From Anaerolineae bacterium (lineage in GTDB: Bacteria; Chloroflexota; Anaerolineae; 4572-78; J111): a stretch of DNA of 30,489 nucleotides. Shown piece after piece: positions 6,937 through 14,172 of this stretch. Made by a program: the position numbers and the translations under genes. The DNA lies in contig JAHDWA010000091.1 of NCBI GenBank assembly GCA_023382535.1, positions 1 through 30,489 on the forward strand, in the 5' to 3' direction. Below the pieces are notes generated by a model, which was not told the origin of the DNA, made no database searches, and saw only the letters and a list, made by a program, of their open reading frames with translations. Positions within the stretch are counted from its first letter, which is position 1. Each line of letters begins with the position of its first letter.

Positions 6937-7076
6937 AAGAGGGCAAACCTTAAAATTATGGTCAAATTGGGCCGCGCAGGAGCAGGCAGGTAAAAACCCC
7001 TATTTTTAACCCGAAATTGTTTGGGTCGGCCTCGCTGCCCTCCAAAGTGAGAATTGCGTATTAATCCACTGAAGAT

Positions 7077-7105
7077 TTGACGAAAGCGCTCTTCATCGCT
7101 AGAAT
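7077..7105 (+). promoter_or_regulatory. Sigma70-type promoter upstream of the L25 gene
   Basis: TTGACG (7077-7082), a 17-base spacer and TAGAAT (7100-7105) make a near-consensus housekeeping promoter. It points at the L25 gene and would start transcription near 7112, leaving a leader of about 150 nt. The rest of the 6903-7261 spacer holds the leftward moeA promoter and the leader hairpin; I see no credible protein gene in it. Confidence 0.65.
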
Positions 7106-7122
7106 AGCAAAGTTGTCTCGAC

Positions 7123-7150
7123 AAAATCGTCCGCATGGTGGGGCGATTTT
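7123..7150 (+). promoter_or_regulatory. Terminator-like hairpin in the L25 mRNA leader
   Basis: Arms 7123-7132 and 7141-7150 pair over 10 bp with one G-U (A-A-A-A-T-C-G-T-C-C with G-G-G-C-G-A-T-T-T-T) around an 8-base loop. They are followed by A-T-T-T-T-G. It begins about 11 bases after the predicted start of transcription and 110 bases before the ATG, so it could act as an attenuator, or end a short transcript. The trigger is unknown. Confidence 0.5.
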
Positions 7151-7261
7151 ATTTTGTGGGGAGATTTTAAGCAAATTTATAAATTACGCTAACTGGACCC
7201 GGTTTCCTGTCGTCCTTTCGACATGCCAACCGCCCTAGCGCTGAAGGAGTAAAACAGGTTT

Positions 7262-7909
7262 ATGGAAGCCCTTGAATTGAAAGCAGAAGTTCGTGAAGCC
7301 ACCGGCAAGCATGTCGGGCAGTTGCGCCGGCAGGGTTATGTGCCGGCGGTACTCTATGGCAAAGGTGTCGAAGCCGATCCGATTCAAATTGAGGCCAAAG
7401 CCTTGCGCAAAGTTCTGGCCCAGGCCGGCACGCACCAATTGATTGCTCTACAGGTTGGCAAGGCCAGGCCGCGTATGACCCTGGCCCGCGATATTCAAAT
7501 TGATGCCGTCAAACGCAATCTTTTGCATGTTGACTTTTATGCCGTGAATATGAGGGAGAAAGTGACCGCCGAGGTGCCCCTGGTCTTTGTCGGGACGTCT
7601 CCTGCGGTTAAAGATTTGGGCGGTATTTTGGTTCACAGTATGGCGGAGGTTGAAATTGAGTGTCTGCCAGCCGATCTGATTGCGGCGATTGAGGTAGATG
7701 TCACAGGTCTAACCGAAATTGACGCCATGCTCACCGTGGCTGATTTGAAAGTGCCGAGTACCATCACCATCCTTTCCGAACCTGAGTCAATGGTGGCCAA
7801 GATTGAAGCGCCAAGTGTAGCGGCGGAGATCCTGGAAGAGGAAGAAGCTGCGGTCAGCGCCGAGCCGGAAGTCATTACTGGGGCCAAGGAAAAGGAAGAA
7901 GAAGAGTAA
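7262..7909 (+). CDS. rplY: 50S ribosomal protein L25 (general stress protein Ctc/TL5 type)
   Basis: A 215-residue long-form L25 (Ctc/TL5). The N-terminal 5S-rRNA-binding domain (~1-90) shows L-R-R-Q-G-Y-V-P-A-V-L-Y-G-K-G and H-V-D-F-Y-A-V. A C-terminal TL5 beta domain (~95-185) contains V-P-L-V-F-V-G-T-S-P-A-V-K-D-L-G-G-I-L and the D-L-x-V-P domain end. An acidic Glu-rich tail follows. It binds 5S rRNA in the large ribosomal subunit and is stress-associated in several bacteria. A good A-A-G-G-A-G lies 12 bases before the ATG. It is a single-gene unit: promoter at 7077, hairpin in the leader and a strong terminator 15 bases past the stop. The usual partner pth does not follow. Confidence 0.95.
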   Translation: MEALELKAEVREATGKHVGQLRRQGYVPAVLYGKGVEADPIQIEAKALRKVLAQAGTHQLIALQVGKARPRMTLARDIQIDAVKRNLLHVDFYAVNMREKVTAEVPLVFVGTSPAVKDLGGILVHSMAEVEIECLPADLIAAIEVDVTGLTEIDAMLTVADLKVPSTITILSEPESMVAKIEAPSVAAEILEEEEAAVSAEPEVITGAKEKEEEE

Positions 7910-7924
7910 TTTTTTTACACCCAC

Positions 7925-7954
7925 AAAAAACCGGGACTCGTGTCCCGGTTTTTT
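7925..7954 (+). terminator. Rho-independent terminator after rplY
   Basis: A perfect 7-bp G/C stem (C-C-G-G-G-A-C, arms 7931-7937 and 7942-7948) with a 4-base loop is flanked by six A before and six T after. It should stop transcripts from both directions, rplY from the left and leftward transcription from the genes on the right. Confidence 0.92.
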
Positions 7955-8031
7955 GTTACTCCTCTGGCGACTGGCACTTCTCTTCAGCTATCCAGGTATC
8001 AGTCACCTTTGGCCTGAGCAGTTACGTTTTA

Positions 8032-8247
8032 TTACTTTGGCCCAATCAATTTGACCTCGTAGCCCTGGCCTTCCAAAATTTCTTTCAACTCCTCCACATC
8101 ACCGCGCCCGGCCCAACGGTTGCTGCGGCGATCCCACCAGATGCGGTCTTTCAGCAGGTCGCGCAGTTTGTCCCGCTCGTTAACCGGGAAGACCATGGTC
8201 CGATCTTTACGCTTGATGGTAACGACTACTTTTTCCTCTTCACTCAT
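8032..8247 (-). CDS. Small charged protein of unknown function
   Basis: A 71-residue protein I do not recognise. It begins with an acidic, then basic beta-like segment (V-V-V-T-I-K-R-K-D-R). It has a central W-W-D-R-R-S-N-R-W-A-G-R-G stretch rich in Trp and Arg, and ends in a helix and strand (V-E-E-L-K-E-I-L-E-G-Q-G-Y-E-V). There is no signal peptide or membrane segment. A clear A-G-G-A-G-T-T lies 6-7 bases before the ATG, which supports real translation. It follows the CoA-transferase gene on no shared tight spacing: 127 bases of repeat-rich spacer lie upstream. The aromatic/basic middle could contact nucleic acid, but that is a guess. Confidence 0.6.
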   Translation of the reverse strand: MSEEEKVVVTIKRKDRTMVFPVNERDKLRDLLKDRIWWDRRSNRWAGRGDVEELKEILEGQGYEVKLIGPK

Positions 8248-8267
8248 AAGGAACTCCTCTAAAAGTT

Positions 8268-8362
8268 AAAGTGGCAGGTGGCAGATAGCAAATAGCAGAT
8301 AGTAAGTAGTGTGGCAGTGCTTAGTAATCTGAGACTTGCAACCTGTAACCTGTAAGCTGCAA
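8268..8362. repeat. Degenerate tandem word repeats in spacer
   Basis: The spacer between the CoA-transferase gene and the small protein gene is made of repeated short words: G-G-C-A-G-G-T, G-C-A-G-A-T-A-G, then A-A-C-C-T-G-T-A-A-C-C-T-G-T-A-A-G-C-T-G-C. These resemble the 5513-5554 and 15645-15712 spacers. No gene or terminator is seen in it. Confidence 0.5.
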
Positions 8363-8374
8363 TTTGGCCCCTGG

Positions 8375-9565
8375 CTAAACCACCCGCTGCTCGCGTAATG
8401 CAGTAATAGCAGCCTCGTCGTAGCCCAACTCGGCCAACACCTCGGCGGTGTGCTGGCCCAGGGTTGGTGGAGCCAGGTGGTAGCTGACCGGCGTGACCGA
8501 GAGATTGACCGGATTGCCCATAGATTTGACCGGCCCGATCAGCGGATGCTGCAAATCCACAATAAAATGGCGCGCCCGGTGCTGGGGATGGGCCAGGGTA
8601 TCGGCAATGGTGTTGATTGGACCGTTGGGAATACCGGTATTTTTCAACTTCTCCAGCCAGTAGTTGGCTGGCTGGCTGGAGAATAATTTATCCAGAAGGG
8701 GGATCAACTCGCTTCGATTTTTGTTGCGCTCCTTGTTGGTGGCGAAGCGCGGATCGTTCTTGAGGTGTTCCAACCCCAGGGCATCGCAAAAGGCCTGCCA
8801 CAGTTTCTCCGTGCCGACGGCCAGGATAATATGCTTGTCCCTGGCTTGAAAAACTTGATAAGGCACAATATTGGGGTGAATGTTGCCGAGCCGCTGCGGC
8901 TCCTGGCCGCCGTTGAGCAGCGACGACGCCAGCATCGTCAGCCAAGCCGATTGGCTCTCCATCAGGGTCATATCCAGGACCTGCCCCTGGCCAGTCCGTT
9001 CGCGGGCCAGCAGCGCCGCCAAAATGCCGATGGTCGAGTACAGGCCGGTGGTAATATCGGCAATGGGGATGGGATAGCGCATCGGTTCGCCGCCTGGCTC
9101 GCCGGTCACACTCATTAACCCGGCCTCGCCCTGGGCAATCAAGTCGTAGCCGGGCCGTTCGGCGTAGGGGCCGCTGCTGCCGTAGCCGCTGATCAGGCAG
9201 TAAATCAGGCGCGGGTTTAAGGCTTGCAGCGTTTCGACATCTACCCCGGCCCGCCGCCGCGATGCCTCCTTGGGAATATTGCAGACAAAAACATCGGCGC
9301 TGGCAATGAGTTGGTGCAAAACCTTTTGCCCTGCCGCCGATTTGATGTCGAGGGTCAGGCTGCGCTTGTTGCGATTGATGCTCAGAAAATAAGCGCTTTC
9401 CCCCTCGACAAAAGGCGGTCCCCAGCCCCGGCTCTGGTCGCCAACGCCGGGCGTTTCGATTTTGATGACATCAGCACCCATGTCACCCAGCATCATGGTG
9501 CAGTAAGGACCGGCCAGGGCCTGGGTTAAATCAATCACGCGCATAGCTTCTAAAATGGTTGTCAT
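8375..9565 (-). CDS. Class III CoA-transferase (CaiB/BaiF/Frc family)
   Basis: A family III CoA-transferase of about 396 residues, which moves CoA between carboxylic acids through an enzyme-aspartyl intermediate. Seen are V-I-D-L-T-Q-A-L-A-G-P-Y-C near the N-terminus, L-G-D-M-G-A-D-V-I-K-I-E-T-P, and N-R-N-K-R-S-L-T-L-D-I-K. The catalytic region I-P-I-A-D-I-T-T-G carries the expected nucleophilic Asp and is followed by V-L-D-M-T-L-M-E-S. I chose ATG 9565, because the 18 extra residues obtained from an upstream start at 9619 are hydrophobic and not family-like. The acid substrate (for example carnitine, formate or aryl succinate) cannot be read. It is not next to a dehydrogenase or acyl-CoA ligase, so the pathway is open. 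Confidence 0.93.
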   Translation of the reverse strand: MTTILEAMRVIDLTQALAGPYCTMMLGDMGADVIKIETPGVGDQSRGWGPPFVEGESAYFLSINRNKRSLTLDIKSAAGQKVLHQLIASADVFVCNIPKEASRRRAGVDVETLQALNPRLIYCLISGYGSSGPYAERPGYDLIAQGEAGLMSVTGEPGGEPMRYPIPIADITTGLYSTIGILAALLARERTGQGQVLDMTLMESQSAWLTMLASSLLNGGQEPQRLGNIHPNIVPYQVFQARDKHIILAVGTEKLWQAFCDALGLEHLKNDPRFATNKERNKNRSELIPLLDKLFSSQPANYWLEKLKNTGIPNGPINTIADTLAHPQHRARHFIVDLQHPLIGPVKSMGNPVNLSVTPVSYHLAPPTLGQHTAEVLAELGYDEAAITALREQRVV

Positions 9566-9634
9566 AAGCAGCCTCAGATTCAATTGAAGTATGATAATGC
9601 AGGCGATAAGGCTTGTCAAAGCGCCAATAAATGT

Positions 9635-10249
9635 TCAAGCAGGCAAGCCTTCAACAGTTACCTGCCCGCTGGTGGTTTCGGCCAGCGCGGCCTCGAAAGT
9701 GGGCAGGTCATCAGCAGTGAAGGTGAGGCGGAGCGTGACCTGAGCGGCAAACTCTTCGCCGTCAACCTGGCCCTGGTGCGCCGCGACCATGCGTTTGACT
9801 GAATCGTAAGCAGCGTAGGGAAGTGTGACCTGCACCGAGCGCCGCTCGACTTTCTCCGTCAGCGGCAGTTCAGCCAGCACCGCCTGGGCAGCTTCGGTAT
9901 AGGCTTTAACCAGCCCACCTGTGCCCAACTTGGTCCCGCCAAAGTAACGCGCGATCACGACCGTTACATCGCCCAAGCCGCTGCCCTTGACTACGGCGAG
10001 GGCCGGTCGCCCGGCGGTGCCGCTCGGTTCCCCGGCGTCGCTCATGCCGTGGGTCACGCTCGCGCCGTGCCCCACGGCAAAAGCATAAACAGCGTGGCTG
10101 CAAGCCGGCTCTTCGGCCTTGACCTTTTCGATGAAGGCTTTAGCCGCAGCCACGCTCGGTGTACAGCCGGCCCGGCCAATAAAGCGCGAGTTCTTCACGT
10201 GCAGTTCCACCCGCGCCTCGCCCGCCGGAATGGGATATCGTTGGCTCAC
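9635..10249 (-). CDS. YigZ/IMPACT family protein (UPF0029)
   Basis: A 204-residue YigZ-type protein. The IMPACT N-terminal domain (~15-125) shows K-N-S-R-F-I-G, the A-C-S-H-A-V-Y-A-F segment, D-A-G-E-P-S-G-T-A-G-R-P, and the A-R-Y-F-G-G-T-K-L-G-T-G-G-L-V-K-A-Y signature. The C-terminal DUF1949 ferredoxin-like domain follows (~135-204). The eukaryotic relative regulates GCN2, but the bacterial role is unsettled; the structure suggests nucleic-acid or ribosome-related binding. It begins 18 bases after the VWA lipoprotein gene ends on the same strand, so it may be co-transcribed. All hallmark residues are present and the length is normal. Confidence 0.94.
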   Translation of the reverse strand: MSQRYPIPAGEARVELHVKNSRFIGRAGCTPSVAAAKAFIEKVKAEEPACSHAVYAFAVGHGASVTHGMSDAGEPSGTAGRPALAVVKGSGLGDVTVVIARYFGGTKLGTGGLVKAYTEAAQAVLAELPLTEKVERRSVQVTLPYAAYDSVKRMVAAHQGQVDGEEFAAQVTLRLTFTADDLPTFEAALAETTSGQVTVEGLPA

Positions 10250-10267
10250 CCGGCACCTTTGCCCTGC

Positions 10268-12112
10268 TTAGAAGTAACTCCCGATAATCTCCAACACCCT
10301 CTGGATATTCTCCGGGTCGCCCGACTGGACCTTGGTCGCGCTGGCGCGAGCGATACCGTTGAGGGCGTTGATGTCGGCGTCGCCGCCGTAAGCCACCGGG
10401 ATGACAATGATCGGGTTGCGTTCCTCCTTGTTGGCCCCAATCAGTTCCACCACGCTTTGCAGCGAGGTCAGGCTGCTGGTGTCCTGGCCATCGCTCAGGA
10501 CCACAATCGCTTGGATGCGGTCGTCCTGGTCGCCCCGCGATTGTATAAGCAGTTCCATGGACTGCTGAATGGCATCGTAGAGCGAGGTATCGCCGTTGGC
10601 TTCCAGGGCATTGATTTGGGTGCGGACCTGGTTCTGTCCCCCTTCAAAGGAGGTCAGCGTCTGGACCGAACCCATGCTGTTCTGATCAAGGTAAATCAGG
10701 GAATTGGTCTCAAAATCCAGCACGCGCGGCTGGCTGTCAAACGTGACCAGCCCCACCCGATTTTGGGCCGGCATCTTGTCCAGAAAGGCGTTGGCTGCCG
10801 TTTTGGCCTGGGTTATTTTGTCGCCTTGCATCGAACCGGAGGTGTCAATCACCAGCAGCACGTCGGCCTGCTTCTTGACAAACTGCCAGCTCGACTGCAC
10901 CGCCGCAATCACCTCGGGGTCGGGTACTTCCAGGATATTGGTCGGCTGGTTGGGATCAACGCCCAACTCGGTGGCGATGGGGTAGCCCAGCGCTACGGCG
11001 GGATTGGCCGGCCGGAAGCCGCTTTCGAGGATCTTTTTCTGCACCGCTTCGCTGCGGACATACTCGGTAAAGGTTTTGGCCGCCTGGCGCTGCTCGTCCG
11101 TGACCCAATCAGCCTGGGGGATGGCGTAGGGGTGCTCGTGCCAGAAGGTTCCTTCCTTGGGGTAGAGGGCGACCAGCTTCTCCGGCGGTTTGTACTCGGT
11201 TTTGCCCTGGTTGATGTAGATTAGATCGTTTTCTTCCAGGGCCACAAAGTCAAGGTAGGCCGGTCCCTGGGCAATATACTCTTTGAATTCGGTGGTGCGC
11301 GAGGAGTAATGGCGGATCAACTCTTCGATGTTGCGCACGCCCTGCTGTACTTTGGGGTCGTTGACCTGTTCCAGCGACAGGCGGCGGAAGTCGGGCTGAC
11401 CGCTGTTATAGCGGGCGCTGGCGTAGAACTCGGCAATCAGGGTCGAGAGCGCGGTTGAGCTGACCAGCGGGTCGGTGTGGCCGTAGTAAACGGTCGTCCG
11501 GTTGCCGGGGATGTTATAGTCGGCCCAGCCGTTGGGCGAGTTCAGCACCGCCAGTAGCTCCTCCCAGCCGACCGGCTCGCCGCCGTTTTTGTCCTGAATG
11601 GCTTTCAGGCGGCTTTCCCAAATCGCCATCACCACCGGAGCCAGGGCGGTCGGCGGGCTGTCGGCCAGATCAAAAACCTGGCGGCCCGTTTGGAAGTTGA
11701 CCAGGGCCAGCCAGTGGCTCACCGAGGGGCCGAAGAGGGTCGGCTTGGCCACGTTGGCGTTGTTCGGCGCAATGATGGCGTTGATAATCCCCTGGGCCAC
11801 CGTGCCTGAGGAGGCCGGCTCGCCCCTGACGCAGATAGCCTTTTCACCGCTGCCCAGGGCCTGGCCGCTGACCGGGTTGCGGCCTTCGGCGTAGGCCCGG
11901 TTGAATTGATTGATGGCGTCGTAAACCTCTCCATCCAGGTAAAGCTGCGACTCGGGCGCATAGAGAACCGAAATCTCGACGGCGCCCGCCGGGCACTGCG
12001 TGGCCGGAGTGGCATTATCGGTGGTCGTTACGCCAGCGCTACCGCCGTCGCCAAACGAACAGGCCAGGGCAGCTATCAGGGGCAGGAGCAAGAAAAACAA
12101 TTTTTTCGACAT
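10268..12112 (-). CDS. Lipoprotein with solute-binding-like domain and C-terminal VWA domain
   Basis: A 614-residue exported protein. A hydrophobic signal ends at C18 (A-L-A-C), a probable lipobox cysteine, so it is likely membrane-anchored on the outside. Residues ~45-400 resemble an extracellular solute-binding fold (I-S-V-L-Y-A-P-E-S, W-E-E-L-L-A-V-L, the P-Y-A-I-P-Q-A-D-W region). Residues ~415-614 are a von Willebrand A domain with an intact MIDAS: D423-T-S425-G-S427, a G-D-T-S-L-Y-D loop and L-S-D-G-Q-D. Metal-dependent ligand binding is therefore expected. It is 60 bases downstream of a paralogous solute-binding-like gene on the same strand. No ABC permease or ATPase is nearby, so classical import is not supported; adhesion or sensing is possible. 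Confidence 0.85.
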   Translation of the reverse strand: MSKKLFFLLLPLIAALACSFGDGGSAGVTTTDNATPATQCPAGAVEISVLYAPESQLYLDGEVYDAINQFNRAYAEGRNPVSGQALGSGEKAICVRGEPASSGTVAQGIINAIIAPNNANVAKPTLFGPSVSHWLALVNFQTGRQVFDLADSPPTALAPVVMAIWESRLKAIQDKNGGEPVGWEELLAVLNSPNGWADYNIPGNRTTVYYGHTDPLVSSTALSTLIAEFYASARYNSGQPDFRRLSLEQVNDPKVQQGVRNIEELIRHYSSRTTEFKEYIAQGPAYLDFVALEENDLIYINQGKTEYKPPEKLVALYPKEGTFWHEHPYAIPQADWVTDEQRQAAKTFTEYVRSEAVQKKILESGFRPANPAVALGYPIATELGVDPNQPTNILEVPDPEVIAAVQSSWQFVKKQADVLLVIDTSGSMQGDKITQAKTAANAFLDKMPAQNRVGLVTFDSQPRVLDFETNSLIYLDQNSMGSVQTLTSFEGGQNQVRTQINALEANGDTSLYDAIQQSMELLIQSRGDQDDRIQAIVVLSDGQDTSSLTSLQSVVELIGANKEERNPIIVIPVAYGGDADINALNGIARASATKVQSGDPENIQRVLEIIGSYF

Positions 12113-12126
12113 GTCATCCTCCGTAG

Positions 12127-12166
12127 AGATTTTGGATTGACTCCTTTAATCGTAAATCCAAAATCT
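12127..12166. repeat. Perfect 12-bp inverted repeat between the two surface-protein genes
   Basis: Arms 12127-12138 (A-G-A-T-T-T-T-G-G-A-T-T) and 12155-12166 are exact reverse complements with a 16-base loop, and the right arm continues as A-A-A-A-T-C-C word repeats. It occupies most of the spacer. It may be an interspersed repeat or a stabilising hairpin within the operon. Confidence 0.65.
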
Positions 12167-12172
12167 AAAATC

Positions 12173-13168
12173 CTATGGTAGTATTCGTTCCGCTAAATTG
12201 AGCAGCCGCCGGACGGCATCTCCATCGGCCTTGACGCTGGGCTGGGTCGCGCTGGCCGGCTCAAGATAAATATTGGCCAAAGCCGCTTGCTGGCCCTCTT
12301 CGAGCAGGAAAGCCCGAAAAGCCAGCGCCGCCTGTTGGGCGGCTGGCTCGGCTTGACTAAAGATCGTCAGCGGGTAATCCAGGTTGACATTGGGCTGGGC
12401 CGGGGAGATCAGAAAGTCGGGGTTTTCGGTCAACCGGGCGCTGCGCCACGAAGCCATCGTCAGGATACCGGCATCGCCGGCTGAAACCCGCATGGTGGCA
12501 AAATTGGCGGCCGGTGTGGCCGGGGTTTGGGCATTATCACCAAAAGTTTCGACCAACCATTGGTCGGCCTGGCTGACATCATTGCTGGAAACCTCCTGCT
12601 TCTTGCTGTAGGCCGCCGTTGCCGAAATCAGCGCGGCCAGCCCCTCGGCGGTGTTGCTGGGCGAGGCCAAAATAAAGCGCAGGCCGTTTTCGGGACTGAC
12701 CGCCTTGGCGTGCAGTCCCTCCCAGGAAAGCCCGCCATACCTTTGATTAAACTCGTCCTGCTTGCTTTTGAAAGCCCCCCAGGCCAGCCCGGTGCTGGCG
12801 ACTGAGAGCGGATCACTAAATTGCAGCCCGCTGTCGGGGGCCATCGCCACCACAAAAGCGGCCTCGGCCAGCCAGGCCGCCGGGGGCGGGGTTGGCCCGC
12901 CGGAGCGAAACTGGGCGGCGGGGACCAGTCCTTCGGCCTCGATAATTTCAACCTGGGTATTGGGATTGCGCTGGTTAAAGGTCTGGGCGGCTTGCCTGGC
13001 CCACGAACTTATGGCCGGGGCCGCGACAATCCGAATCGAGACTTTTTCGGCCAGAGCCAGGTCCAGCGTATCGGCCAGAAAGAAACGGCTGGCCAGCAGG
13101 CCAATCACAATCAGGATAGCCAAACCAATAATGCCAAAGAAGAGTGCTTTATTCTGCTGCATGGACAA
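12173..13168 (-). CDS. Membrane-anchored solute-binding-like protein
   Basis: A 331-residue protein with one N-terminal hydrophobic helix (~9-32, F-F-G-I-I-G-L-A-I-L-I-V-I-G-L-L) and an outside domain. The domain starts with V-S-I-R-I-V-A-A-P-A-I-S-S-W and A-A-Q-T-F-N-Q-R-N-P-N-T-Q-V, a typical opening of periplasmic binding proteins. It also has a proline-rich P-T-P-P-P-A-A-W-L-A-E-A segment, and G-D-A-G-I-L-T-M-A near residue 235. It lacks a VWA domain. The layout parallels the N-terminal half of the next gene, and both probably belong to one operon. There is no obvious lipobox, so the helix is probably an uncleaved anchor. Ligand unknown. Spacer 13169-13332 upstream contains only repeats. 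Confidence 0.75.
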   Translation of the reverse strand: MSMQQNKALFFGIIGLAILIVIGLLASRFFLADTLDLALAEKVSIRIVAAPAISSWARQAAQTFNQRNPNTQVEIIEAEGLVPAAQFRSGGPTPPPAAWLAEAAFVVAMAPDSGLQFSDPLSVASTGLAWGAFKSKQDEFNQRYGGLSWEGLHAKAVSPENGLRFILASPSNTAEGLAALISATAAYSKKQEVSSNDVSQADQWLVETFGDNAQTPATPAANFATMRVSAGDAGILTMASWRSARLTENPDFLISPAQPNVNLDYPLTIFSQAEPAAQQAALAFRAFLLEEGQQAALANIYLEPASATQPSVKADGDAVRRLLNLAERILP

Positions 13169-13206
13169 TTCCTTTGGGGATGAGGTCAGACAATGTTAAT
13201 TATAGC

Positions 13207-13331
13207 ACAAGAGGATAGAGGATAGAAGAGAGAGGATGGAGGATGGGAAGGTTGGAAGGGTGGAAGATAACTGGAGGAATGGCAGGTTGGAACGTTGCAT
13301 TCGTCCATCCTTCCAATCTTCCAAGCTTCCT
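13207..13331. repeat. Repeat-rich spacer with long imperfect inverted repeat
   Basis: Left part: tandem G-A-G-G-A-T-A and G-G-A-T-G-G words. Arms around 13246-13266 (G-G-A-A-G-G-T-T-G-G-A-A) and 13305-13331 (C-C-A-T-C-C-T-T-C-C-A-A) are imperfect complements over about 20 bp. It directly follows the stop of the small radical SAM gene on the minus strand. It could act as a transcript end, but has no T tract. Confidence 0.55.
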
Positions 13332-13332
13332 T

Positions 13333-14100
13333 TTAGCCTGCTCCGGCCCTAGTCAATAAGTACTGGTCGCTGATGGTGCCGTCGCTAAAAAGGTTGATCG
13401 AGGTGCTGGCGGTCCGGTCAAAGCGCCAAAAGGTGACTTCCAGGCCGGAGTAATCGTAAACCGGATTGCGGCGATAGACCGTTCGGGGGATGAGCTGGGG
13501 CGGCAGAGTCCACACGCGGGTATCGCCGTACAACTGGCGCAGCACTACCCGCTTGACGCCAATCGCGCCGCAATGGTCCAAAAAGCTGCTTAGCTCGCCG
13601 TTGTTGTGTTCGTTGATCACGCACGACACCTTGACCGGCACTTGCGCCTGCCGCACAATCTCCGCCAAATCCGGCACGCGCGGCGATCCCATCAACTTGT
13701 GGTAGGTGTCTGCGTTGAAAGACGGGAACGAGATACACACCCGGTCATACTGGTTGAATACCTCCATCTTGCGCAAAGCCAACTGGCCGTTGGTATGGAG
13801 GGAGTAGCGAACCCCCTCCCCAACCCTCCCCCTAGAAGGGGGAGGGAGGTTTTCTCGGAGCCACTCCAATAAACGCGCCTCATGCCGGTAAAGTTGGGGA
13901 TCAGTGGTTGTGCCGGTGAAGACGACTTCCGTTACCTCACGCTGCCGCACCAGGGCCACAAACCGGTCCAGGTTGCGCAGGGGAAACTCCTTTAAATTAT
14001 TTCGATTCAGTGCCGGGTTGACCTGCCGCCCGATGCAGTAGGGACAGCGCAGATTGCACGGCCCGGCAAATAAAATGTTGGCGAAATCATATTGCTTCAT
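13333..14100 (-). CDS. Small radical SAM protein
   Basis: A 255-residue radical SAM enzyme. The 4Fe-4S/SAM motif is C15-N-L-R-C19-P-Y-C22, preceded by I-L-F-A-G-P. An F-T-G-T-T-T-D-P-Q-L-Y-R-H segment (~61-73) and S-L-H-T-N-G-Q (~100-106) follow the usual TIM-barrel order. There is no SPASM or other extra cysteine cluster, so it is a minimal-core enzyme. It is 70 bases after the HemN-like gene on the same strand and probably co-transcribed. Residues ~84-97 (L-P-P-P-S-R-G-R-V-G-E-G) are encoded by a palindromic repeat inserted in frame. The start lacks a strong ribosome site (G-G-A-G-G is 12 bases away). The substrate is unknown; peptide, cofactor or tRNA chemistry are all possible. Confidence 0.85.
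   Translation of the reverse strand: MKQYDFANILFAGPCNLRCPYCIGRQVNPALNRNNLKEFPLRNLDRFVALVRQREVTEVVFTGTTTDPQLYRHEARLLEWLRENLPPPSRGRVGEGVRYSLHTNGQLALRKMEVFNQYDRVCISFPSFNADTYHKLMGSPRVPDLAEIVRQAQVPVKVSCVINEHNNGELSSFLDHCGAIGVKRVVLRQLYGDTRVWTLPPQLIPRTVYRRNPVYDYSGLEVTFWRFDRTASTSINLFSDGTISDQYLLTRAGAG
13811..13855. repeat. C/G-rich palindromic repeat inside a coding sequence
   Basis: Perfect 10-bp arms 13824-13833 (C-C-C-T-C-C-C-C-C-T) and 13837-13846 with a 3-base loop are flanked by further C-C-C-T-C-C-C-C words. This is the architecture of widespread interspersed REP-like palindromes. It lies in frame in the small radical SAM gene and adds a Pro/Arg/Gly-rich stretch. A related element is at 20690-20727. 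Confidence 0.75.
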
Positions 14101-14109
14101 TGAGATTAT

Positions 14110-14172
14110 ACCCCTCCCGGCAGGGGCGCAGGGGGGCAGGGGTGAATTTTCTCCTCTGCCCCTGCCGGTTTT
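14110..14172. repeat. Hairpin-forming G/C-rich spacer between the radical SAM genes
   Basis: C-C-G-G-C-A-G-G-G-G-C near 14118 and G-C-C-C-C-T-G-C-C-G-G near 14160 are reverse complements, separated by a G-rich and T-rich loop. In the minus-strand transcript it forms a large hairpin between the HemN-like gene and the small radical SAM gene, and might reduce expression of the second gene. No T tract follows, so full termination is not expected. Confidence 0.5.

Noticed and set aside
6906..7136. Minus-strand 76-codon frame in the moeA-rplY spacer
   Set aside because: It covers two opposing promoters and has no recognisable motif or ribosome site; likely chance.
10049..11224. Long plus-strand open frame (391 codons) opposite the VWA and YigZ genes
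   Set aside because: It is antisense to two well-recognised proteins, spans their boundary, and its translation shows no domain or ribosome site.
13201..13331. CRISPR-like or minisatellite array in the repeat-rich spacer
   Set aside because: The repeated words are short, irregular and lack constant-length repeats or spacers; no cas genes are present.
14101..14110. Minus-strand TATAAT just before the small radical SAM gene
   Set aside because: It lies only 4 bases before the ATG, so transcription would begin inside the start codon, and no -35 stands at the right distance. Co-transcription with the HemN-like gene is more likely.
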